DNA from: Emcibacteraceae bacterium
GTDB lineage: Bacteria > Pseudomonadota > Alphaproteobacteria > Sphingomonadales > Emcibacteraceae
NCBI GenBank assembly: GCA_041396985.1
Contig: JAWKXO010000001.1
Location: 744,001-808,000, forward strand
Direction: 5' to 3'
DNA length: 64,000 nt
A program made the position numbers and the translations under genes. Of this stretch, positions 9,396 through 16,445 are shown one piece after another; positions within the stretch are counted from its first letter, which is position 1; each line of letters opens with the position of its first letter. Under the pieces are notes generated by a model. That model was not told the origin of the DNA, did no database searches, and saw only the letters and a program-made list of their open reading frames with translations.

Positions 9396-9943
9396 CGTCT
9401 TAAAGCGTCAATCAGCTCCTGGTCATTAACAATTTTCTCTACAAGGTTTTCAAGAATACTCCTTAACTGTGAGTTATTCGTGTCCTCATTTGATGAAAAT
9501 GGAACCGTCCTTTCCTCAGAATTTGAATAGGTACGGATAAACCCTTTGCTGCTGACATCCACTTTTATCCTTGATTTGGTTTCCACATCTGTTGTAACCA
9601 GATTACCGTCTTTTGAGTAGCTGAGATCTTCAAGGGAAACCACCATATTAACAGCTGATGAATCACTTGCCGAACTAACTGTAAAGCCCTGTTTTGAAAA
9701 GCTGTCAACAAGAGATAATCCTATAACCTCAGCCAGATCCTGACTGGTGACAATCTGGCTTTCTTTGCCCATGGTTCCAATCACACCTGTTGATCGGGCA
9801 TCATCGACCGTAATGGCCAATGTCGTTCCCATTCCTATTTCAGAAGGATTAACTTTAGGAAAAATCTCAATGCGTGCATCCTGTGAAGGTGTGGCACAGG
9901 CGGACAAAAACAAAAATAATACGAATGTAATTTTTTTAAACAT
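9392..9943 (-). CDS. YajG-like lipoprotein
   Basis: An 183-residue predicted outer-membrane or periplasmic lipoprotein. The signal peptide ends in the lipobox LSAC, giving Cys16 as the lipidation site. The mature part shows the YajG-family pattern: an Asp-Ala-Arg motif (TVDDARS), alternating hydrophobic strands, and a NMVVSLEDLSY region. E. coli YajG is an uncharacterised lipoprotein near ampG, so no function is assigned. It lies 14 bases after the DUF1330 gene and is probably the last gene of the dppA operon. Its stop interlocks with that of the convergent aminotransferase. Confidence 0.72.
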   Translation of the reverse strand: MFKKITFVLFLFLSACATPSQDARIEIFPKVNPSEIGMGTTLAITVDDARSTGVIGTMGKESQIVTSQDLAEVIGLSLVDSFSKQGFTVSSASDSSAVNMVVSLEDLSYSKDGNLVTTDVETKSRIKVDVSSKGFIRTYSNSEERTVPFSSNEDTNNSQLRSILENLVEKIVNDQELIDALRR

Positions 9944-9957
9944 CTTTTTCCTGTACC

Positions 9958-10245
9958 TTATTGTCCATCCACAATGACCGTATGCCCTGTACTGCAGGAA
10001 TGCCTGATTGCCTTAATCGGCGCATATTCCTCACCTGTATACATTGCTTTGGCGGTTTCCATATCCGGAAATTCAATGACCACAAGTCGCGTTGGCTGCC
10101 AATCACCATCCATGACCACAAAAGGTCCACCGCGCACATGGTATTTTCCACCATATTTTTCAACCAGCGGCTTGGCCTTTAGCATATATTCCTTATATTT
10201 AACAGGATCGTGAATATCCACATCCAGAATTAAATATGCGCTCAT
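9958..10245 (-). CDS. DUF1330 family protein
   Basis: A 95-residue dimeric alpha/beta-barrel-type small protein of the DUF1330 family. The hallmarks are an initial YLILDVDIHDPVKYKEY strand-helix, the RGGPFVVMDGDW turn and the conserved VVIEFPD strand. DUF1330 proteins have no settled function. The start ATG overlaps the dppA stop (TAATG), indicating translational coupling. The association with a peptidase operon is noted but its meaning is unknown. Confidence 0.88.
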   Translation of the reverse strand: MSAYLILDVDIHDPVKYKEYMLKAKPLVEKYGGKYHVRGGPFVVMDGDWQPTRLVVIEFPDMETAKAMYTGEEYAPIKAIRHSCSTGHTVIVDGQ

Positions 10246-11150
10246 TATGGTGCCAGCTCCAGACTATACCCTGTTATAAATGTCGCAATGGTAGATACAT
10301 CAATCATATCCGGTCCGACATAACGGATAGTATGACTATCAATTCGTTCAAATTGAGGCAGATAAGCAAGCATCTCACTGACACGATAATTTTTAAAGCT
10401 CATATCCATAGTGATTGGACCTTTAAGTTTCAGGGGCTTAAAATCCTCAATACGGGCGATGGCTGCTTTTACCTTTTCTGCAATCAGTTTACGCGAAGCA
10501 GCAGGATGAAGTGATTTTGCCGCATGGAAGCTGTAGCCCCATTTAACAACGGCCCCTTCCATATCGCCAACCTCATCCCTGACTTCGTTGACAGCATCCT
10601 CATCACCGGACACCATGATAATCGGCACACCAAACTCACCGGCTATGGCGGCGTTAAAATAGCCTTCGCTGGCAATTTTGCCGTTCAGTTTAAGACCTGT
10701 CAGGTCTGCACTTGATTTGGTATGGGCACGTACGCCTTTCATATTATTGGTGCTTGAATGATATCCAATATAAATAGCGCCATCGAAGCCACCTTCCTCA
10801 ATCCCCTGCATCATGCCAAGCTTACGGGGCCATGATCTGACCACTTTGACATTTTCAGGAAATTCTTCAATGAGCAAATTCTGACCATTTCCATGAGAAT
10901 CACTAACGAGAACCTCAGTTGCGCCGGCCTCAAACGCTGCTTCAACAGCTGCGACGGTCTCAGCGGTTGCAAATTTGCGAAAGCGCTCATATTCAAATCC
11001 GGTTGGTCCAAGCTGCTCACCTGTTACAGTTCCAGCTATTCCTTCCAAATCAACAGAAATGTATATTTTTAAACCGTCATTCTGTGCAAAAACCTGCACA
11101 GGCAATAGATACGCAAAAAACAATATACCCAATTTAATGATTTTTTTCAT
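10245..11150 (-). CDS. DppA-like D-aminopeptidase (peptidase family M55), exported
   Basis: Predicted zinc aminopeptidase releasing N-terminal D-amino acids from short peptides. The 301-residue protein has a Sec signal peptide ending AQVFAQN-like (about residues 1-22), unlike cytoplasmic Bacillus DppA, so it probably acts in the periplasm. M55 motifs are visible: SVDLEGIAGTV near the mature N-terminus, VLVSDSHGNGQN, and YIGYHSSTNNMKGVRAHT carrying metal-binding His/Glu residues, with PIIMVSGDEDAVNE downstream. GGGAG precedes the ATG. It follows two M19 dipeptidase genes and overlaps the DUF1330 start. The pathway is likely recycling of D-amino-acid-containing (murein-derived) peptides, which is inferred. 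Confidence 0.88.
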   Translation of the reverse strand: MKKIIKLGILFFAYLLPVQVFAQNDGLKIYISVDLEGIAGTVTGEQLGPTGFEYERFRKFATAETVAAVEAAFEAGATEVLVSDSHGNGQNLLIEEFPENVKVVRSWPRKLGMMQGIEEGGFDGAIYIGYHSSTNNMKGVRAHTKSSADLTGLKLNGKIASEGYFNAAIAGEFGVPIIMVSGDEDAVNEVRDEVGDMEGAVVKWGYSFHAAKSLHPAASRKLIAEKVKAAIARIEDFKPLKLKGPITMDMSFKNYRVSEMLAYLPQFERIDSHTIRYVGPDMIDVSTIATFITGYSLELAP

Positions 11151-11168
11151 TTCACTCTCCCCTCAAAG

Positions 11169-11208
11169 CAAATCCCCCTTACAGGCAGAGCCTATATAAG
11201 GGGATTTG
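11169..11208 (-). terminator. Intercistronic hairpin between M19 dipeptidase and dppA
   Basis: A 12-bp stem CAAATCCCC(C)TTA / TAAGGGGATTTG with one bulged base, plus an inner AGGC/GCCT pairing, lies between the upstream dipeptidase and dppA. On the minus strand the stem is not followed by a proper T-run, so it looks more like an mRNA-stability or partial-attenuation element than a full terminator. Confidence 0.5.
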
Positions 11209-11214
11209 AAATGA

Positions 11215-12495
11215 CTAATTTTTCATATTTAATTTTGCGGTTGCTTCATTAACACGTTCCCAAAGGGCTAGTGTGTTTCCGCTCCAGATTTTAGCGATCT
11301 GCTCTTCGGTATATCCGCGCTTGACCAGCTCTTTGGTAACATTCATGGTTTCTGAGGCATTGTTCCAGCCGGTTATGCCGCCACCCCCATCAAAATCAGA
11401 CGCAATACCAACATGATCAATACCTATTAAATTTACAGCATAATCGATGTGGTCCACATATTCTTCCACTGTTCCAGGCGGGAATAGTTCAAGATATTTC
11501 TTATAGGCTTCCGCAAATTCAGGTGTGCCCATATGCTTTTTAAAATCAAATTTATCATCGCCGAGTTTTTCGGCGACTTCCTGAAGCATTTTAGCCCTCA
11601 CAGATGCCGCTTCCGGATAAAATTTAACATAATCACTATAGGCGACCACCTGCATAACACCGCCGGCATCAGCAAGAGCAATCATCTGTTCATCTGTCAT
11701 ATTGCGCACATGCTGTGCCAGGGCATAGACACCGGAATGAGAGGCAATCGGCGGAACTTTTGTATATTTTGTTGCCTGCATCATGCAGTTAAAAGATACA
11801 TGGGAAATATCAACCATCATGCCAACACGGTTCATTTCATCAATGACTTTATAGCCAAATTCACTGACACCACCATGTTCTTCAGGGCCATCACCCAGGC
11901 TTTCCTGTGGTTGGGCACTGTCACAAATATCATTATGGCCATTATGGGCCAACGTCATATATCTGGCGCCGCGGTTATAATAATCTTCAATTAGTGATAA
12001 ATCCTTGCCAATGGCATATCCATTTTCGATACCAATCATAGCAACTTTTCGCCCTGATTTGTATATTTCTCTGGCCTGTTCAGTTGTATAGGCAAATCCA
12101 ATTTGATCAGGATACATTTCTACCATTCTGTGAATAGCATCAAACTTCCTTAGCGCAATTCTCTTGGCTTCTGCATAACCTTCTTCGGTTCTTTTGGTTT
12201 GTCCCATATAAACGATAAAAAATGCTGCATCCAGTCCACCTTCATCCATTTTGACCAGATCCACCTGCTGCCCGGTCCTCGTTCCCGGGTCATATTTAGG
12301 ATCAAATGTCATATCTTCGTTAATATCAACATGAGTATCCAACGTCATTACCCGTTTATGAATACCGGCTACAATCTCATCCTGATCCATAACTTTGGCT
12401 TCTTTGGAACTTTCCCCTGATTGTTGCGAACAGCTCGTAAGAATAAAGGCAAATGTGATCAACATGCCTGTTGTAATTAGCTTAAATACATTCAT
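11215..12495 (-). CDS. Membrane dipeptidase (peptidase M19), lipoprotein, copy A
   Basis: Renal-dipeptidase-family zinc hydrolase of 426 residues; the family cleaves dipeptides including those with D-residues. The signal peptide ends with the lipobox LTSC (Cys22). The zinc motif is LDTHVDIN (H-x-D), the bridging Glu is in MIGIENGYAIG, and the later histidines are in DISHVSF and SHSGV; HVGIASDFDGGGG is the C-terminal signature. AGGGG precedes the ATG. It closely resembles the next gene upstream (copy B), sharing long identical blocks such as RGARYMTLAHNGHNDICDSAQP, so the pair arose by tandem duplication. Hairpins flank it on both sides. Confidence 0.92.
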   Translation of the reverse strand: MNVFKLITTGMLITFAFILTSCSQQSGESSKEAKVMDQDEIVAGIHKRVMTLDTHVDINEDMTFDPKYDPGTRTGQQVDLVKMDEGGLDAAFFIVYMGQTKRTEEGYAEAKRIALRKFDAIHRMVEMYPDQIGFAYTTEQAREIYKSGRKVAMIGIENGYAIGKDLSLIEDYYNRGARYMTLAHNGHNDICDSAQPQESLGDGPEEHGGVSEFGYKVIDEMNRVGMMVDISHVSFNCMMQATKYTKVPPIASHSGVYALAQHVRNMTDEQMIALADAGGVMQVVAYSDYVKFYPEAASVRAKMLQEVAEKLGDDKFDFKKHMGTPEFAEAYKKYLELFPPGTVEEYVDHIDYAVNLIGIDHVGIASDFDGGGGITGWNNASETMNVTKELVKRGYTEEQIAKIWSGNTLALWERVNEATAKLNMKN

Positions 12496-12534
12496 TATTT
12501 TCCCCTTAAGTCAAAATATGCAAACCATAACACC

Positions 12535-12558
12535 CCGATAGCGCAGAACCGCTACCGG
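12535..12558 (-). terminator. Intercistronic hairpin between the two M19 genes
   Basis: Nine-bp stem CCGGTAGCG / CGCTATCGG (one G-U pair) with a six-base loop in the 102-bp gap between the duplicated dipeptidase genes. On the minus strand only scattered Ts follow, so attenuation or mRNA processing is more likely than full termination. Confidence 0.4.
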
Positions 12559-12597
12559 AGTCTTTTGGAATTAAAAAATCGGTTTAACTATACTTTT

Positions 12598-13875
12598 TTA
12601 TTTACCCTGCAACTGATCGGCAACAGCATTGACCCGCCGCCAAAGCGCGACTGTATTACCGCTCCAGATTTTTGCAATTTCTTCTTCTGTGTAACCACGA
12701 GTCACCAGTTCTTTTGTGACATTCATAGTTTCAGCAGCATTGTTCCACCCGTTAAGACCACCGCCGCCATCAAAATCAGATGAAATGCCAACATGATCGA
12801 TCCCGATTAATTTTACGGCATAGTCTATATGATCAACAAAATCCTTCACATTGGCTGGCGGGTATTTTTTATTTAATTCTTCCATGCCTGCCAAATATGC
12901 GGGATCTTTTCCATATATTTCAGAATCCCATTCTGTTCCGCCATTCGCCGCAACGACAGAGGCACGTAATGCATCAACTTCCGGCTGCTTCTCAGGATAA
13001 TATTTTACAAATTCATCAAGACCAACGATTTGAACAACGCCGCCAGATGCGGCAAGTGCCTTAAGCTGCTCATCATTCAGATTTCTTACATGCTTGGATA
13101 ACGCCCATACTCCTGAGTGAGAAGCAATAACCGGGGCTTTTGAATATTTTGTTGCCTGCATCATACAATTGAAAGACACATGTGAAATATCGACCATCAT
13201 GCCAACACGATTCATTTCATCGATGACTTTATAGCCATATTCGCTAACACCACCATGCTCTTCAGGAACATCGTCCAGACGTGCCAATGGCTGGGCACTG
13301 TCACAGATATCATTATGGCCATTATGAGCCAATGTCATATAGCGGGCGCCGCGGTTATGAAAGTCTTCAATCAAAGACAGGTCTTTACCAATAACATAAC
13401 CATTTTCGATACCGATTGAGGCTACCTTACGCCCGCTAGCGGCAATCTGTTCAAACTCATCTGGCGTATAGGCAAAACCGATACGTTCCGGATAAAACTC
13501 TGTCATTCTGTGGATAGCGCTGAATTTACGAAGAGCTTTTTCTTTCGACATAGCATTGCCTGCCTCGTCCCTTGGTCCCTGTCCGACATAAACAATGAAA
13601 AATGCTGCATCAAGCCCGCCCGCTTCCATTTTGCCCAGATCAACCTGCTGTGGTGTGTCAGTGCCTGGATCATATACCGGATCAAACGTCATATCCTCGT
13701 GAATATCAACGTGTGTATCAAGCGTGACGACCCGCTTATGAATAGCTTCAACACTATTATCTTTTTCCGCATCAGCAGAACTGCTTCCACCCTGCTCGCT
13801 ACAGGCGACAAGCAAAAGTGCCGCAGCACAGACCATTCCCTTTAACATAGGGGACTTTATTCCTAAATTAATCAT
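12598..13875 (-). CDS. Membrane dipeptidase (peptidase M19), lipoprotein, copy B
   Basis: Second M19 dipeptidase, 425 residues from the ATG at 13875, which has GGGAG five bases upstream; a longer frame to 13938 lacks such a site. The N-terminal signal peptide ends in the lipobox LVAC. The same zinc and substrate motifs as copy A are present: LDTHVDIHED, SIGIENGYVIG, DISHVSF, SHSGVW and HVGISSDFDGGGG. It differs from copy A mainly in residues about 260-330, after KHVRNLNDEQ, where an insertion is present and the sequence is diverged; this could reflect altered substrate range. It is upstream of copy A in the same operon. Confidence 0.92.
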   Translation of the reverse strand: MINLGIKSPMLKGMVCAAALLLVACSEQGGSSSADAEKDNSVEAIHKRVVTLDTHVDIHEDMTFDPVYDPGTDTPQQVDLGKMEAGGLDAAFFIVYVGQGPRDEAGNAMSKEKALRKFSAIHRMTEFYPERIGFAYTPDEFEQIAASGRKVASIGIENGYVIGKDLSLIEDFHNRGARYMTLAHNGHNDICDSAQPLARLDDVPEEHGGVSEYGYKVIDEMNRVGMMVDISHVSFNCMMQATKYSKAPVIASHSGVWALSKHVRNLNDEQLKALAASGGVVQIVGLDEFVKYYPEKQPEVDALRASVVAANGGTEWDSEIYGKDPAYLAGMEELNKKYPPANVKDFVDHIDYAVKLIGIDHVGISSDFDGGGGLNGWNNAAETMNVTKELVTRGYTEEEIAKIWSGNTVALWRRVNAVADQLQGK

Positions 13876-13981
13876 GACATCTCCCACAAAATTTGATTTG
13901 TTTTTTCGGATACCATGAAAGAATAAATCACGCCTCAACGCAACAACAAAAAATTTTTTTTACGTTAAATAGCGCTTAATG

Positions 13982-14782
13982 CTACTCAAACGGGATATAT
14001 TCGCCTTTTTGCGGCACAACACAATTGAAACAATTGGGAATAATTTCAGCATCTTTATGATGATATATCACCAGTTTCTTTGTTTTTGGCAGTGCATTTT
14101 CTTTTCTGGCATTTTCAAAAAGCCATGGTGACAGGAATGCGATATCTGTTTCCGGCAGAGTCGCCAGATGCTTTACATCACCAGTATCGCCACTGAAGTA
14201 AAGCTTTCTTCCGCCCCATTCCACCAGATAAGAATAATGTTCAGTCTGTGCAGACGGCGTTTTAATAGCGGTGATTTGCATCGGGCCAAAAAGCATATTT
14301 TCTTCAACCACTGATGTTTTTGGCTCAAGGATCGGATCCGGCAGCGTGATATTTACCACTGAACCCGGATTGATTGCCTGATCAATTTCCTGATTTCTTT
14401 TTAAATCGGCAACGACTCTGTCTCTTTCTTCTTTAAGGGCCAGGTAACGTTTCTGCAAGTCACCAACCACTTCTGCCGGTGCAATAATTTTCCAGCCCAA
14501 CGTTAAAAAGACTTCCGGATCAAAATGATCCGTCAGACGATTGGATATCAGTGTTGTCACATCATTATCCTGTTCAACAAAATAAGGATATGTATATTGC
14601 ATATAATCATAAGCGCCTGAAACATATGGGAAATCTGTGAACAGAACATGTTCACCATCGGTAATACGAACCGTTGAATTTGCTATATAATTTATTGAGA
14701 TATCTTTTGCATGTCCACTGGTTATACCCAGAATACTCAACAGAACGATACAGATTGTTTTATTAACCAGCCGATGAAACAT
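13982..14782 (-). CDS. Exported metallo-beta-lactamase-fold protein, degenerate metal site
   Basis: A 266-residue protein with a signal peptide (about 1-25, cleavage near SGHA-KD). The central fold resembles UlaG/YtnP-like metallo-beta-lactamase hydrolases: LISNRLTDHFD aligns with the usual HxHxDH loop, and LYFSGDTGD matches the later metal-binding Asp segment. The first two metal-ligand histidines are replaced (Asn81 and Leu83) while Asp85-His86 remain, so one metal site is probably lost. GAGGAG precedes the ATG. It is first in the peptidase operon by position. Enzymatic activity is uncertain; a binding or altered hydrolase role is possible. Confidence 0.68.
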   Translation of the reverse strand: MFHRLVNKTICIVLLSILGITSGHAKDISINYIANSTVRITDGEHVLFTDFPYVSGAYDYMQYTYPYFVEQDNDVTTLISNRLTDHFDPEVFLTLGWKIIAPAEVVGDLQKRYLALKEERDRVVADLKRNQEIDQAINPGSVVNITLPDPILEPKTSVVEENMLFGPMQITAIKTPSAQTEHYSYLVEWGGRKLYFSGDTGDVKHLATLPETDIAFLSPWLFENARKENALPKTKKLVIYHHKDAEIIPNCFNCVVPQKGEYIPFE

Positions 14783-14959
14783 CAGTTACTCCTCATAATA
14801 TATTTACTTAAACTCATACTATTAAATTGCCCAGGCGCTATTATATAACGTTTTCATACAAACACGCAAGACTTGAAGAAAAATGAGAAACACGCCTTAA
14901 AAGAAGACAATGATGTCAGCTTATTTCAAAGACATTTAAATGAGATATTTTTATGAAAA

Positions 14960-15047
14960 TGGTGCGGTCGAGAAGACTCGAACTTCCACGGGATCAACTC
15001 CCACAGCGACCTCAACGCTGCGCGTCTACCAATTCCGCCACGACCGC
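14960..15047 (-). tRNA. tRNA-Leu (anticodon GAG)
   Basis: Cloverleaf of 88 bases including encoded CCA. The acceptor stem is GCGGTCG/CGACCGC with discriminator A, the anticodon stem is CAGCG/CGCTG with loop TTGAGGT (anticodon GAG), a long class II variable arm TGGGAGTTGATCCC is present, and the T-arm contains GTTCGAGTC. It reads CUC (and CUU by wobble). No terminator is obvious downstream. Confidence 0.95.
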
Positions 15048-15125
15048 ATTTTCGTAGTTTGGTAAATCAATTGTGGTGAAGTATCAAATGAAACAGACAA
15101 GTGCAATAGAAATATGCATTTACAG

Positions 15126-15383
15126 CTATTTTTTTATAAAACCAAGTTCACGAAAACTCTTAACACCCTCAAGCAACGTAATCCCTATATTTTCGCCGGA
15201 AACCATAATTTCACCTTTGGCAATCAGTTCACCATTTGCATAAATTTTCACCGGACTGTCACAATGTTCCTGAAGCTCGATGACAGCACCACGTCCTAAT
15301 TTGAGGAGTTGCTTTACCGGCATCAGGCTCTGACCGAGCACGACGGTAAGTTCAATTTCGACATCTTCGATAGCTTGTGACAT
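15126..15383 (-). CDS. fliN: Short FliN-type flagellar motor switch protein (SpoA domain)
   Basis: An 85-residue protein that is essentially a bare SpoA/FliN C-ring domain: VEIELTVVLGQSLMPVKQLLKLGRG, the LQEHCDSPVKIYANGELIAKGEIMV core, and a GITLLEG turn. FliN forms the lower ring of the flagellar switch with FliG and FliM and contacts CheY and the export apparatus. E. coli FliN is about 137 residues, so this one lacks the N-terminal extension. AAAGG lies eight bases upstream of ATG. No other flagellar gene is in the window, so it is an orphan in position between tRNA-Leu and lipB. It may be the main FliN or an extra SpoA protein. Confidence 0.85.
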   Translation of the reverse strand: MSQAIEDVEIELTVVLGQSLMPVKQLLKLGRGAVIELQEHCDSPVKIYANGELIAKGEIMVSGENIGITLLEGVKSFRELGFIKK

Positions 15384-15486
15384 TTAATAAGCCTTTATAC
15401 TTCACATGAGAGTGATATAAATATATACCACCAACAGTGAAACATTATAGTTATTTTTTGGTTAATTTTGCAAAGATATAAATAGC

Positions 15487-16131
15487 ATGGCTTCAGATAA
15501 AATTACATGGAAAATAAGCAGCGGCCTGACCGATTATCAGCAGGCCGTCGATTTTATGGAAAAGCGTGTTTCTGATATTCATGCGGGAAATGAAAGCGAA
15601 CTGGTCTGGCTTGTGGAGCATCCCCCGCTTTATACGGCGGGAACGTCTTCCAAAATATCCGATCTGCTGTCCCCTAACCGTTTTCCGGTATATGATGCCG
15701 GGCGTGGCGGACAATATACTTACCACGGTCCCGGGCAGCGCGTTGCTTATGTAATGCTTGATTTAAACAAGCGCGGTCGCGATGTAAGGCAGTTTGTCGC
15801 AAATCTTGAAAAATGGGTGATCAATACTTTGGCCCAGTTTAATGTTAAGGGCGAAACACGCGAAGGGCGGGTTGGGGTCTGGGTTGAACGTGATGGGGGC
15901 CGCGAAGACAAAATTGCCGCCATTGGTGTCAGGGTAAGAAAATGGGTCACTTTTCACGGAATTTGCATTAACGTTGAACCGGATCTCAGCCATTATGGCG
16001 GCATTGTCCCCTGCGGCATATCAGATCACGGGGTCACATCACTGGTTGATCTCGGACTGCCTGTTAATATGAATGATCTGGATGCAGCACTCAAAAATAC
16101 ATGGTCGGATATTTTTGAGAACCAAAATTAA
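15487..16131 (+). CDS. lipB: LipB, octanoyl-[acyl-carrier-protein]-protein N-octanoyltransferase
   Basis: Transfers octanoyl groups from ACP to lipoyl domains of 2-oxoacid dehydrogenases and GcvH, the first step of lipoate assembly. The 214-residue length is normal. The signature GGQYTYHGPGQ is present, the catalytic lysine is Lys142 in DKIAAIGVR and the catalytic cysteine is Cys176 in VPCGI. No strong Shine-Dalgarno precedes the ATG. The stop codon interlocks with that of the convergent acyP gene (TTAA at 16128-16131). lipA is not in the window. Confidence 0.96.
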   Translation: MASDKITWKISSGLTDYQQAVDFMEKRVSDIHAGNESELVWLVEHPPLYTAGTSSKISDLLSPNRFPVYDAGRGGQYTYHGPGQRVAYVMLDLNKRGRDVRQFVANLEKWVINTLAQFNVKGETREGRVGVWVERDGGREDKIAAIGVRVRKWVTFHGICINVEPDLSHYGGIVPCGISDHGVTSLVDLGLPVNMNDLDAALKNTWSDIFENQN

Positions 16132-16442
16132 TGACCGCGTCGTTCCTGAATATTGACCGTTGGCTTCTGGTAAAATCCTTTTTTGGTAATCCCGATTGCT
16201 TCAGCAATTTCAATGCCGTCCACCTTTGATCTCGGTGGCCCATTTCTACAGTAATTAATCATTTTATTCACTACATCTTCCGGCCCGACAAAAAGAGCTT
16301 CTACCGTTCCATCTGTTCTGTTCCTGACCCAGCCATCCAGATGTAACTCTCTGGCATGCCTGACTGTCCAGTCCCGAAAAAAGACCCCCTGGACACGACC
16401 GCTGATCAATAGCCGGCGGGCTATATGACCTGGCTCAAGCAT
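16128..16442 (-). CDS. acyP: Acylphosphatase
   Basis: Small cytoplasmic enzyme hydrolysing acyl phosphates. The 104-residue protein has the active-site motif SGRVQGVFFRDW with the phosphate-binding Arg, and the catalytic Asn in GWVRNRTDGTVEA. Length and order match the family, with a short basic C-terminal tail. It starts three bases after the pccA stop and is thus the end of the pccB-pccA-acyP operon. Its stop overlaps that of lipB. Confidence 0.93.
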   Translation of the reverse strand: MLEPGHIARRLLISGRVQGVFFRDWTVRHARELHLDGWVRNRTDGTVEALFVGPEDVVNKMINYCRNGPPRSKVDGIEIAEAIGITKKGFYQKPTVNIQERRGH

Positions 16443-16445
16443 GGA

